This document shows, one piece after another, positions 1-5,745 of a stretch of DNA of 5,745 nt. A model generated the notes under the pieces. The model made no database searches. It had not been told where the DNA came from and saw nothing but the letters and a program-made list of their open reading frames with translations. This DNA is from an uncultured Litorilinea sp. GTDB lineage: Bacteria; Chloroflexota; Anaerolineae; Caldilineales; Caldilineaceae. The stretch lies in NCBI GenBank assembly GCA_946885925.1, contig CAMPHP010000244.1, positions 1 to 5,745 on the forward strand. Direction: 5' to 3'. The position numbers and the translations under genes were made by a program. Numbering within the stretch: position 1 is the first letter of the stretch; each line of letters starts with the position of its first letter.

Positions 1-3
1 ACA

Positions 4-1311
4 TTGAGTGGCGGATTGAGTGACGAGGTACCAAGTGTTCCGTGTCAGGTCGCGCCGGCGTCTGATGTATTGGTTGCGGATGCAGCGAGCCAAAACGAGT
101 CCCCTCCGTGGAGCACGACCACCAAAGCTATCGTTGCTAGCGCCGTTCTTTTATTGAGCGCTATTGCTATCTGGCGCTTTCAATTCCTGATCGGTCCGTT
201 GGTGTTGGCTGCGGTGATTGCGTATCTGGTGAATCCGCTGGTGCGCTGGTTGCAGGTCAAGACAAATATCGAACGTGGGCCAGCCGTGCTGATCGTCTAT
301 TTGCTCTTTCTGCTGGTTGTCGGTGGGGCGAGTGTCCTTCTTGGTATAATCATTGCTCAACAGTCGGTGCGCTTATGGGATGCGCTGCCCGAATATCTGC
401 CACGGCTGGTAGATGAAGTACAGCGGCGGATTGATTCGCTGGCGTCTGTCCAATGGACAATAGGGCCTTATATTATTGAACCAGCCGCAATATTGGATGC
501 GATTGATTTTGAGCGAATTGCCGCGGAAATCGCCAATAGCATGCAAACTATTCTCGGTCGTAGTGGTTCCTGGCTGGCGAATGTGGCAGGTGCTACGATT
601 GGCACTTTGGGTGATACGATCCTTGTTTTGATGGTTTCGATTTATCTTGCAATCGATGGCCCACGGATTGGTGAGGCGATCAGCGAAACTGCTGGTCAAT
701 CAGGTTACCGCCAAGATGCACGGCGGATCATGGACGAAACCATCAAGGTCTGGAATGCATATCTGCGAGGGCAGGTTATCCTTGGTCTGGTGATTTTTGT
801 GATCGTCGCCATCACCCTGAGTATCTTGGGTGTTAACAATGCACTTGAATTGGGATTACTATCGGGCGTGTTGGAATTCTTGCCCATGATAGGCCCCGTC
901 ATTGGTGCCGTAGCCGCAGTGATTGTTGCTCTTGTACAAGATAGCAACCCGTGGGGCATGTCACCCTGGATGTTTGCTCTCATCGTGCTGGCGGCAATGA
1001 TCATCATTCAACAGATCGAAAACTCGCTATTGGTTCCGCGCATTGTGGGTGATGCACTTTCGCTTCATCCTGTGGTCGTGTTGGTTGGTGTGATCGCAGG
1101 TACGTCACTTGGCGGGTTGCTGGGTGCTGTGCTGGCTGCCCCTGTAATTGCTACACTAAAGATTTTAGGTACCTACATTTGGCGCAAGATGCTTGATTTG
1201 CCTCCCTTTCCTGAAGAACCGCCTAGTACAGAGAGCAGTCAGGAGCATGGTCACAGCGAAGGATTTGGGCGCTTCCTGTATCTGTTTAGGGCTAAACCAT
1301 CGCGTACTTGA
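4..1311 (+). CDS. AI-2E family transporter (PF01594-type polytopic membrane protein)
   Basis: A polytopic inner-membrane protein of the AI-2E (YdgG/TqsA, PerM) family. Members export small molecules such as autoinducer-2 or act as ion antiporters, and the substrate of this one is unknown. Hydrophobic segments are visible at about residues 41-57, 61-79, 93-118, 194-217, 256-276, 281-312, 320-336 and 355-388. A large soluble loop (about 119-190) lies after the third segment, as is usual in the family. Family signatures are the LEFLPMIGPVIG stretch (289-301) and QQIENSLLVPRIVG followed by LHPVVVLVGVIAG (336-366). The C-terminal tail (400-435) is Pro/Glu/Ser-rich and polar. At 435 aa it is longer than the usual 340-400, because of this tail and a polar N-terminal stretch of about 38 residues. 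The start is uncertain: the frame is open to the window edge, no ATG occurs in frame before residue 180, and no ribosome-binding site is visible ahead of TTG 4. The true start may be upstream of the window. Confidence 0.9.
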   Translation: MSGGLSDEVPSVPCQVAPASDVLVADAASQNESPPWSTTTKAIVASAVLLLSAIAIWRFQFLIGPLVLAAVIAYLVNPLVRWLQVKTNIERGPAVLIVYLLFLLVVGGASVLLGIIIAQQSVRLWDALPEYLPRLVDEVQRRIDSLASVQWTIGPYIIEPAAILDAIDFERIAAEIANSMQTILGRSGSWLANVAGATIGTLGDTILVLMVSIYLAIDGPRIGEAISETAGQSGYRQDARRIMDETIKVWNAYLRGQVILGLVIFVIVAITLSILGVNNALELGLLSGVLEFLPMIGPVIGAVAAVIVALVQDSNPWGMSPWMFALIVLAAMIIIQQIENSLLVPRIVGDALSLHPVVVLVGVIAGTSLGGLLGAVLAAPVIATLKILGTYIWRKMLDLPPFPEEPPSTESSQEHGHSEGFGRFLYLFRAKPSRT

Positions 1312-1323
1312 GTATGCACTCAA

Positions 1324-1335
1324 CCGCTTTAGCGG
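1324..1335. repeat. Small inverted repeat after the transporter gene
   Basis: CCGCT and AGCGG form a compact inverted repeat separated by TT, effectively a 4-bp stem with a TTTA loop. It lies 12 bp after the transporter stop codon and is followed by a pyrimidine-rich run (ACTTTCCCTTCTT). It could be a minor part of the transcription end region together with the stronger palindrome just downstream. On its own it is too short to be a convincing terminator. Confidence 0.3.
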
Positions 1336-1348
1336 ACTTTCCCTTCTT

Positions 1349-1385
1349 GCCGGAGTGCTTAAGCCTCCGGCTACATTGTTCTTTC
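1349..1385 (+). terminator. Probable rho-independent terminator of the transporter gene
   Basis: GCCGGAG (1349-1355) pairs perfectly with CTCCGGC (1365-1371). Inside, after one unpaired T (1356), GC and GC can also pair around a TTAA loop. This gives a 7+2 bp GC-rich stem with a bulge. A T-rich but interrupted tail follows (TACATTGTTCTTTC, 1372-1385). The position, 38 bp after the transporter stop and about 60 bp before manA, suits a terminator separating the two transcription units. The broken T tract lowers certainty. The same element, read as DNA, is a nearly perfect palindrome and could instead be a protein-binding site. A weak sigma-70-like pair (TTGCCG 1348-1353, TACATT 1372-1377, 18-bp spacer) overlaps it. 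Confidence 0.55.
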
Positions 1386-1418
1386 AACCGTTGGCCGCAT
1401 TGTGGCCCCATCGTACAT

Positions 1419-1424
1419 GAGGAA
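1419..1424 (+). promoter_or_regulatory. Ribosome-binding site that sets the manA start
   Basis: GAGGAA at 1419-1424 is a strong Shine-Dalgarno sequence. It lies 8 nt before ATG 1433, the ideal distance, while the upstream in-frame ATG at 1424 overlaps it and so has no site of its own. This favours the start at 1433 (protein beginning MPTPAFYP). Confidence 0.7.
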
Positions 1425-1432
1425 TGGTAGTT

Positions 1433-2413
1433 ATGCCGACACCGGCTTTTTACCCATTGACTTTTTCCCCTGTCTTCAAAGATTACCCCTGGGGTGGTCG
1501 TAATCTCGAGACCCGATTGGGGCGCAAGATCCCCGATGGAATTGTGGCGGAAAGCTGGGAGATTGCCGCCCATCCGCATGGTGCAAGCCTAATTGCAAAT
1601 GGAGCGCTGCAAGGCGCGACGCTGCACGATGCGCTGGCGCAATGGGGGACAGCGTTGGTGGGTAGTCGTAATGCGAATGATCTGGCGCAAGGGCGTTTCC
1701 CATTGCTGATCAAGCTCTTAGATGCTAACCGTTGGCTATCGGTGCAAGTCCACCCGGATGACTCCTATGCAATGACCCATGAAGGAGAGTCTGGTAAGAC
1801 AGAAATGTGGGTGGTGGTGCATGCCGAACCAGGAGCCGAGTTGATCTATGGTTTTGCGCAGGGAGCGACCCGTGAAGAGTTTGCTAAAGCCATTGCAGCA
1901 GGGGAGATAGAGCAGTTTTTGCACCGGCTGCACGTGCAGACTGGGGATGTGATCTTTGTACCTACGGGTGCGATCCATGCCTTGGGGCCGGGAATTTTGG
2001 TGGCAGAGATCCAGCAGAATAGCGATACCACCTACCGGATTTATGATTGGGGCCGCCCGCGACCGATTCATGTTCAGCAGGCATTAGATGTGCTCGATTT
2101 TAATTTGGTTGAGCCTAAGGCGCTTGTGCCAGTCAATGTACCTGGTGCACAAGTCCCGACAGAAGTCATTGGCGAGAGCCGCTATTTTCGTACGGAGCGG
2201 CTGCATTTGCCGACGGGGCAGGGTTGGTCAGGTCAAACTGATGGCCGAACATTTGAGATTTGGGGCGTGCTGTCGGGCGATGCCACGGTCAATTGGGCAG
2301 GAGAGCCGGTCAGCCTGCCAGGGATCTCCTGGGTGCTGATCCCGGCGGAGTTGGGCGAGTTCCGTATCACGGCAAGTAGTGATAGTACTTTGCTGCGTGT
2401 CATCACTCCGTAA
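1433..2413 (+). CDS. manA: Mannose-6-phosphate isomerase, class I (short, Bacillus-like type)
   Basis: A cytoplasmic zinc enzyme that interconverts mannose-6-phosphate and fructose-6-phosphate. It links glycolysis to mannose use or to GDP-mannose for glycans. Residue numbers are from the 1433 start (326 aa, close to the about 315 aa of the Bacillus-type enzyme and shorter than the roughly 390-aa E. coli type). The N-terminal YPWGGRNL and AESWEIAAHPHGAS segments are typical. Zinc ligands are seen as His107 in the VQVHPDD motif, Glu124 in GKTEMW and His182 in TGAIHALG. The catalytic arginine is probably Arg202 in TTYRIYDWGR. The C-terminal part (about 240-326) is a second cupin-like beta domain. 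No key residue is missing. The longer reading from ATG 1424 adds only three residues and is disfavoured by the ribosome-binding site. The hydantoinase gene follows after 22 nt, so the two are probably co-transcribed. Preference for mannose rather than a related sugar phosphate cannot be read from the sequence. Confidence 0.93.
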   Translation: MPTPAFYPLTFSPVFKDYPWGGRNLETRLGRKIPDGIVAESWEIAAHPHGASLIANGALQGATLHDALAQWGTALVGSRNANDLAQGRFPLLIKLLDANRWLSVQVHPDDSYAMTHEGESGKTEMWVVVHAEPGAELIYGFAQGATREEFAKAIAAGEIEQFLHRLHVQTGDVIFVPTGAIHALGPGILVAEIQQNSDTTYRIYDWGRPRPIHVQQALDVLDFNLVEPKALVPVNVPGAQVPTEVIGESRYFRTERLHLPTGQGWSGQTDGRTFEIWGVLSGDATVNWAGEPVSLPGISWVLIPAELGEFRITASSDSTLLRVITP

Positions 2414-2420
2414 TCCCGCT

Positions 2421-2427
2421 AGAGGAG
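2421..2427 (+). promoter_or_regulatory. Ribosome-binding site that sets the hydantoinase start
   Basis: AGAGGAG at 2421-2427 is a near-consensus Shine-Dalgarno sequence located 8 nt before GTG 2436. The in-frame GTG at 2430 is only 2 nt away from it. Starts further upstream (for example GTG 2379) lie inside manA and have no such site. Confidence 0.7.
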
Positions 2428-2435
2428 TTGTGACG

Positions 2436-3797
2436 GTGCTAGATCTCGTGATTGGTGGTGGGCATGTCATCGGTGCTGATGGGCCTATTTTGGCCGATGT
2501 GGGCATTGTGGGCGAGAAGATCGTCACCGTCGAAGCAGGCTTGAGGGGCGAGCGCCAGATTGATGCCACGGGCTGTTATGTAATTCCTGGTGGTGTCGAT
2601 CCCCATGTGCATCTTCAATTGGCGTTGGGGGGGCGGATAAGCTCTGATAGCTTTCTTTCAGGCACGATTGCCGCAGCCTGTGGCGGCACCACCACGGTCA
2701 TTGATTTTGTTGACCCCATGCCGGAAGAAGGTCTGCTTGATGCGCTTGTGGCGCGGCAGGCTGCGGCCGATGGGCAGGTAGCAACGGATTATGCACTGCA
2801 TATGACCATTCCCACCTGGCACGCACAGAACGCTGCTGCCTATGTAGAGATTCCTACGGTGATGGATGCTGGATGCAGCACATTTAAGCTCTATCAAGCG
2901 TATCCACGTATGATGCTAGATGATGTGGCGCTGCTCAAGGTCTGCCAAGCAGTGGCCGCGGCAGGAGGGCGGGTAGTGCTGCACAGTGAAACCGGCCCGC
3001 TGCTAGACGAGTTACGCGCCCAAGCATTAGCCGCAGGTCATCGTGAACCCATTTGGCACGAGCGAACACGTCCGGCACGTCTGGAGGCAACTGCCATTCA
3101 TCGTGCGGCTGAGATCGCGCATCTAGCTGGATGTTCACTGCATATATTTCATGTAGGATGTGCCGAAGCTGTGGCGGAGATTGAGGCGGCGAAGGCGCGT
3201 GGGGTGGAGATCACAGGCGAGAGCTGCCCGCAATATTTGCTGCTCACAGCGGAGGAATATCTAGGAGGAGCGAATGGTGAACTCTATGTCTGTGCCCCTC
3301 CTCTACGCAGCGAGAAAGACCAGGCTGTGCTGTGGGCGGCATTGGCTGATGGGCGCATTGATTTGGTTAGCACAGACCATTGTCCGTGGACGCAGGCCGA
3401 AAAGCAACAGCCTGATTTTACGTTGATCCCAGGAGGTGTGCCGTCGATTGAAGCGCGCTTGTCGCTGGTGTACAGTGATGGCGTGCGTGCTGGGTGGCTC
3501 ACGCCTGCCCAGTGGGTAGGGCTTTGCTGCACTCGACCCGCGCAACTTATGGGGTTGCGCCACAAGGGGCAGATTGCTCCTGGTTTTGATGCTGATGTTG
3601 TGATTTTTGACCCAGAGCGGCGCAAGACGCTGTCTGCTGCGATGCTGCATGAGCGCGCTGGGTGGACACCCTATGAAGGACATGAGGTGATTGGATGGCC
3701 GCGAACGGTGACACTGCGAGGAGAGATCGTGGTACTTGACGAGAATTTTACGGGCAGCCTGAATGGACGTTTTGTGCGGCGTAGTTGGGCGGCCTAG
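2436..3797 (+). CDS. hydA: Dihydropyrimidinase / D-hydantoinase family amidohydrolase
   Basis: A cytoplasmic binuclear-metal amidohydrolase that hydrolyses the ring of cyclic ureides: dihydrouracil or dihydrothymine in reductive pyrimidine breakdown, or 5-substituted hydantoins. From GTG 2436 the protein is 453 aa, the usual family length. It starts with the small beta domain (DLVIGGGHVIG), followed by the TIM-barrel. Metal ligands all appear present: His57 and His59 (GGVDPHVHL), the carboxylated lysine Lys151 (STFKLYQAY), His183 (VLHSETG), His239 (IFHVGCAEA) and Asp314 (STDHCPW). Tyr156, five residues after the lysine, matches the tyrosine that contacts substrate in known D-hydantoinases. 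Other family landmarks are ESCPQYLLLT, APPLRSEKD, GGVPSIEARL, GFDADVVIFDP and GWPRTVTLRGE. Allantoinase and dihydroorotase are less likely given the FKLYQAY and STDHCPW wording and the C-terminal GRFVRR end. No N-carbamoyl amidohydrolase or dihydropyrimidine dehydrogenase gene is in the window, so the natural substrate stays open. The stop overlaps the ribosome-binding site of the next gene. Confidence 0.9.
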   Translation: MLDLVIGGGHVIGADGPILADVGIVGEKIVTVEAGLRGERQIDATGCYVIPGGVDPHVHLQLALGGRISSDSFLSGTIAAACGGTTTVIDFVDPMPEEGLLDALVARQAAADGQVATDYALHMTIPTWHAQNAAAYVEIPTVMDAGCSTFKLYQAYPRMMLDDVALLKVCQAVAAAGGRVVLHSETGPLLDELRAQALAAGHREPIWHERTRPARLEATAIHRAAEIAHLAGCSLHIFHVGCAEAVAEIEAAKARGVEITGESCPQYLLLTAEEYLGGANGELYVCAPPLRSEKDQAVLWAALADGRIDLVSTDHCPWTQAEKQQPDFTLIPGGVPSIEARLSLVYSDGVRAGWLTPAQWVGLCCTRPAQLMGLRHKGQIAPGFDADVVIFDPERRKTLSAAMLHERAGWTPYEGHEVIGWPRTVTLRGEIVVLDENFTGSLNGRFVRRSWAA

Positions 3798-3800
3798 GAG
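3796..3800 (+). promoter_or_regulatory. Ribosome-binding site of the DUF218 gene, overlapping the hydantoinase stop
   Basis: AGGAG at 3796-3800 overlaps the TAG stop (3795-3797) of the hydantoinase and sits only 2 nt before ATG 3803. That spacing is shorter than usual, so re-initiation by ribosomes finishing the upstream gene is plausible. The alternative TTG 3785 lies inside the hydantoinase and has no such site. Confidence 0.5.
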
Positions 3801-3802
3801 AT

Positions 3803-4594
3803 ATGTTTCTTTTTCTTTCTAAACTTCTGCCGCTGTTTGTCTATCCAGTGGGTATGGCCTCTTTGCTTTTAGTTGCTGCCCTCTTCTTGTCTAAGCGACC
3901 CCGGATTCAGAAGCTCTGTATTGGTTTGGCGTTGGCGCTCCTCCTGATTTTTAGCAATGAGTGGGTGGCTCATCGTTTGGTTAGCTCGTTGGAATGGCGC
4001 TATTTACCTCAAGGTGAAGTGCCTCAAGCCGAGGCGATTGTCCTTCTGGGTGGGGGGACGCGGCCCCATCTGCCGCCCCGGCCTGTTTCAGAGATGAATG
4101 AGGCGGGTGATCGTCTCGTCTATGCCGCACACCTCTACCACGAGGGGAAAGCACCCTTTATCGTGGTCAGCGGCGGCTTTATAGAATTTTATGGCTCGAC
4201 AGTGCCCGAAGCGGACGCTATGCAAGAATTGCTGCTGTCGCTGGGTGTGCCGGAAAATGCCATTGTGCGTGAGGATCGTTCGCGCAATACTTATGAGAAC
4301 GCACTGTATGTGCGCGAAATTGCCGATGAGCAAGATTTTAACCAAATCCTGCTGGTCACCTCGGGATTGCACATGCCCCGCTCTGTGGCGATCTTCGAGC
4401 ATCAAGGATTCGAGGTAATCCCGATGCCTGCTGACTTTTTGGCAACGTGGGGGGCTGAAGGTCGCACGGTCGAGCTTGGGGTTGATGGTTGGCTGTTAAC
4501 AATCTTTCCTGACTCCGAACAGCTAGACATGTCCTCACGAGCATTGCGCGAATACATTGGGATGGTTGTCTACTGGCTGCGTGGATGGTTGTAG
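3803..4594 (+). CDS. YdcF/ElyC/SanA-family (DUF218) membrane protein
   Basis: A 263-aa protein with two N-terminal membrane segments (about residues 8-29 and 36-53) and a soluble DUF218 domain (about 76-250). Family features are AEAIVLLGGG (76-85) ending the first beta strand, an acidic/Arg region (EAGDRLVYAAHLY), IVVSGG (120-125), EADAMQELLLSLGVP, EDRSRNTYENA (157-167) and LLVTSGLHMPRSVAIFEHQGFEVIPMPADF (183-212). The E. coli relative ElyC, with the same two-helix topology, affects peptidoglycan and other envelope polymers that use the undecaprenyl carrier. SanA affects vancomycin tolerance. The biochemical activity of the domain is not firmly established. ATG 3803 is preferred because related proteins begin with this FLFLSKLLPLF-like stretch. 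The gene starts 5 nt after the hydantoinase stop, which suggests an operon and possibly translational coupling. Family membership is clear, the role here is not. Confidence 0.88.
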   Translation: MFLFLSKLLPLFVYPVGMASLLLVAALFLSKRPRIQKLCIGLALALLLIFSNEWVAHRLVSSLEWRYLPQGEVPQAEAIVLLGGGTRPHLPPRPVSEMNEAGDRLVYAAHLYHEGKAPFIVVSGGFIEFYGSTVPEADAMQELLLSLGVPENAIVREDRSRNTYENALYVREIADEQDFNQILLVTSGLHMPRSVAIFEHQGFEVIPMPADFLATWGAEGRTVELGVDGWLLTIFPDSEQLDMSSRALREYIGMVVYWLRGWL

Positions 4595-4772
4595 CGTACT
4601 GTAAGCAGCTTTGCCAATCTTATGACGAACTTCGAGTATGATAGGATGCTTGAGCACTCGTAAGGAGTGGGGATACGCTAGAATTAGTGTGTTAGTATTA
4701 AGTGTGTAGTCATGTGCTGTGGCAATGCAAATGGGTGTTGGTGTGGCGCATGAAGATAAATCATTGAGGGTT
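4595..4772. other. Intergenic region before the radical SAM gene
   Basis: This 178-bp stretch has no credible gene. It is more AT-rich than its neighbours. A 5-bp stem hairpin (CACTC/GAGTG with a 5-nt loop) lies at 4655-4669 but has no T tract, so no terminator is evident after the DUF218 gene. A TAGAAT hexamer (4679-4684) resembles a -10 box, but no good -35 box sits 16-18 bp upstream. TTGCCA (4611-4616) and TATGAT (4637-4642) are 20 bp apart, too far for a standard promoter. The radical SAM gene may have its own promoter here or be read through from upstream. The sequence does not decide between these. Confidence 0.5.
4686..4710. repeat. Imperfect short direct repeat
   Basis: AGTGTGTTAGT (4686-4696) and AGTGTGTAGT (4701-4710) are two copies that differ by one T and start 15 bp apart. 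They lie 63 bp before the radical SAM start and just after a TAGAAT -10-like hexamer. They could be a paired regulator site, or chance in GT-rich DNA. Confidence 0.3.
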
Positions 4773-5745
4773 ATGGCAAAAGGCAAAACAAGAAAAAATC
4801 AGGGTGGAGTACAGCGGAGCACCGGACATCGTAGCGGTGGGTATACACCTTCGCGCGCGGCACAGCCTGAGGAAAGCGGCGCGATCTATAAGGACTGGGG
4901 AGGCAGGTTGGCTGTGGCGCTGACCATGCCCAATACCTATTATGTGGGGATGAGCAGCCTCGCGTTGCAGTTGCTCTATGCCATGTTCAATCGCTCGGAC
5001 GATGTGGTCTGTGAGCGAATTTTTTGGGAGAAGGGCGCGGCGCAAGCTGGCAAGCCCTTGCTTTCGCTGGAAAACGAACGCCCTGCGGCGGAGTTTGATG
5101 TGTGGGCGTTTACCATCTCGTGGGAGATGGATTATTTTAATGTGATCGAGTTATTGCGACAGGCAAACGTACCACTATTGGCCGAAGAGCGGGCGAATAG
5201 CGTGCAATGGGATGGGCGACCGTGGCCGCTTTTGATTGCCGGGGGCCCGGGTGTCACGATGAATCCGGAGCCGATTGCGCCTTTCTTTGATGCGATTTTG
5301 ATTGGCGAGGGCGAAGAAGCTGTACCCCAGTTTATTGATTTCTGCAGCACGGGTATCGAGGATCATGGTGCGCTGTTGGCTGAACTGGATGCCACGCCGG
5401 GTTGGTATGTGCCTACGTTGCGCCCCTCCAACCGCAATCACCCGCATTTCCGTAAGGTGGAGCGGCTGTGGGTACGTAATTTGCCCGATTTCGCTACGGA
5501 CAGCCAGTTGTATACTGCTGATACTGAATTTAGCAACATGCACCTGATGGAGATCGCACGCGGCTGTGGGCGGGGCTGTCGTTTTTGTTTGGCTGGCTAT
5601 GTCTATCGTCCGGCACGTGAGCAGCCGCTAGAGCGGCTGATTGCCTCGGCAGAAGCAGCAGTGGCTGCGGGCCATCGCAAGGTAGGGTTGGTGAGTGCGG
5701 CGGTCAGCGACCACACACAGATCGATGAGTTGGCAATTGCCTTAG
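4773..5745 (+). CDS. B12-binding-fold radical SAM protein (partial, cut by the window end)
   Basis: The first 324 residues are present and the frame is open to the last base. Residues 1-36 are polar and basic (MAKGKTRKNQ) and look disordered. Residues about 43-190 resemble the Rossmann-like cobalamin-binding domain found before many radical SAM domains: RLAVALTMPNTYYVGMSSLALQLLY, then FDVWAFTISWEMDYFNVIELL, PLLIAGGPGVTMNPEPIAPFFDAILIGEGEEAV. No DxHxxG cobalamin-ligand motif is visible there. The radical SAM domain starts near 258 with EIARGCGRGCRFC, whose Cys265, Cys269 and Cys272 form the CxxxCxxC [4Fe-4S] site, followed by LAGYVYRPARE. This wording matches the TIGR03960-like group (COG1032), whose reaction is unknown to me. 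ATG 4773 has GAGGG (4766-4770) very close upstream. In-frame ATG 4725 and ATG 4731 are possible but lack a ribosome-binding site. The C-terminal half is missing from the window. Confidence 0.88.
   Translation, partial: MAKGKTRKNQGGVQRSTGHRSGGYTPSRAAQPEESGAIYKDWGGRLAVALTMPNTYYVGMSSLALQLLYAMFNRSDDVVCERIFWEKGAAQAGKPLLSLENERPAAEFDVWAFTISWEMDYFNVIELLRQANVPLLAEERANSVQWDGRPWPLLIAGGPGVTMNPEPIAPFFDAILIGEGEEAVPQFIDFCSTGIEDHGALLAELDATPGWYVPTLRPSNRNHPHFRKVERLWVRNLPDFATDSQLYTADTEFSNMHLMEIARGCGRGCRFCLAGYVYRPAREQPLERLIASAEAAVAAGHRKVGLVSAAVSDHTQIDELAIAL

Noticed and set aside
1193..1420. 75-aa open frame on the + strand crossing the end of the transporter gene and the spacer
   Set aside because: Half of it lies in another frame of the transporter. 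It has no recognisable motif or ribosome-binding site, and its composition is that of a shadow frame.
1292..1579. 95-aa minus-strand open frame across the transporter-manA spacer
   Set aside because: It overlaps the manA coding region and the probable terminator, and resembles no family I recognise.
3303..3683. 126-aa minus-strand open frame inside the hydantoinase gene
   Set aside because: It is antisense to well-conserved hydantoinase motifs. Long antisense frames are expected in coding DNA of this base composition.
4611..4642. TTGCCA and TATGAT as a sigma-70 promoter for the radical SAM gene
   Set aside because: The spacer between the hexamers is 20 bp, outside the usual 16-18 bp, and the start codon is a further 130 bp away.
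4655..4669. CACTC/GAGTG hairpin as a terminator after the DUF218 gene
   Set aside because: The stem is only 5 bp and no run of T follows it.
4535..4786. 83-aa minus-strand open frame covering the 4595-4772 spacer
   Set aside because: It has no ribosome-binding site at its start, overlaps both flanking genes antisense, and has a composition unlike a real protein.
1..5745. Mobile element, CRISPR array, phage or defence genes
   Set aside because: No transposase, integrase, cas, toxin-antitoxin or phage protein signature, no regularly spaced repeats, and no terminal repeats were seen on either strand.

Overview
The window holds five genes, all on the + strand: an AI-2E family membrane transporter, a short class I mannose-6-phosphate isomerase (manA), a dihydropyrimidinase/hydantoinase, a two-helix YdcF/ElyC-type (DUF218) membrane protein, and the N-terminal 324 residues of a B12-binding-fold radical SAM protein that runs off the right edge. 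No rRNA, tRNA, CRISPR array, insertion sequence, integrase or phage gene is visible. The coding style is uniform across the window (moderate GC), so there is no internal sign of recent transfer. The organism is a bacterium. The mix of a Bacillus-type short ManA, a DUF218 protein with an N-terminal 'KLLPLF-YP-G' segment and a radical SAM protein of the CGRGCRFC type fits Chloroflexota, or less likely another deep-branching Gram-positive or cyanobacteria-like lineage. This is an impression from protein style, not a marker-based assignment.

Layout: the transporter fills 4-1311. It is followed by about 120 bp of non-coding DNA (1312-1432) with several inverted repeats. The best is a near-perfect 22-bp palindrome (1349-1371, one extra T) that looks like a terminator. 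Then manA (1433-2413), the hydantoinase (2436-3797) and the DUF218 gene (3803-4594) follow with gaps of 22 and 5 nt and probably form one operon. A 178-bp gap (4595-4772) with only weak structure precedes the radical SAM gene (4773 to the edge).

Three start sites were moved from the longest open frame on ribosome-binding-site grounds. manA probably starts at 1433 rather than 1424. The hydantoinase probably starts at GTG 2436 rather than inside manA. The DUF218 gene probably starts at ATG 3803 rather than inside the hydantoinase.

The three middle genes do not form a textbook pathway. ManA links mannose-6-P and fructose-6-P, the hydantoinase opens cyclic ureides such as dihydropyrimidines, and DUF218/ElyC proteins are tied in E. 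coli to envelope polymer synthesis. Their tight spacing suggests shared expression, but a shared function cannot be shown from this window. I see no convincing undescribed system. The points most worth checking are the odd operon content, the 1349-1371 palindrome, and the substrate of the hydantoinase.
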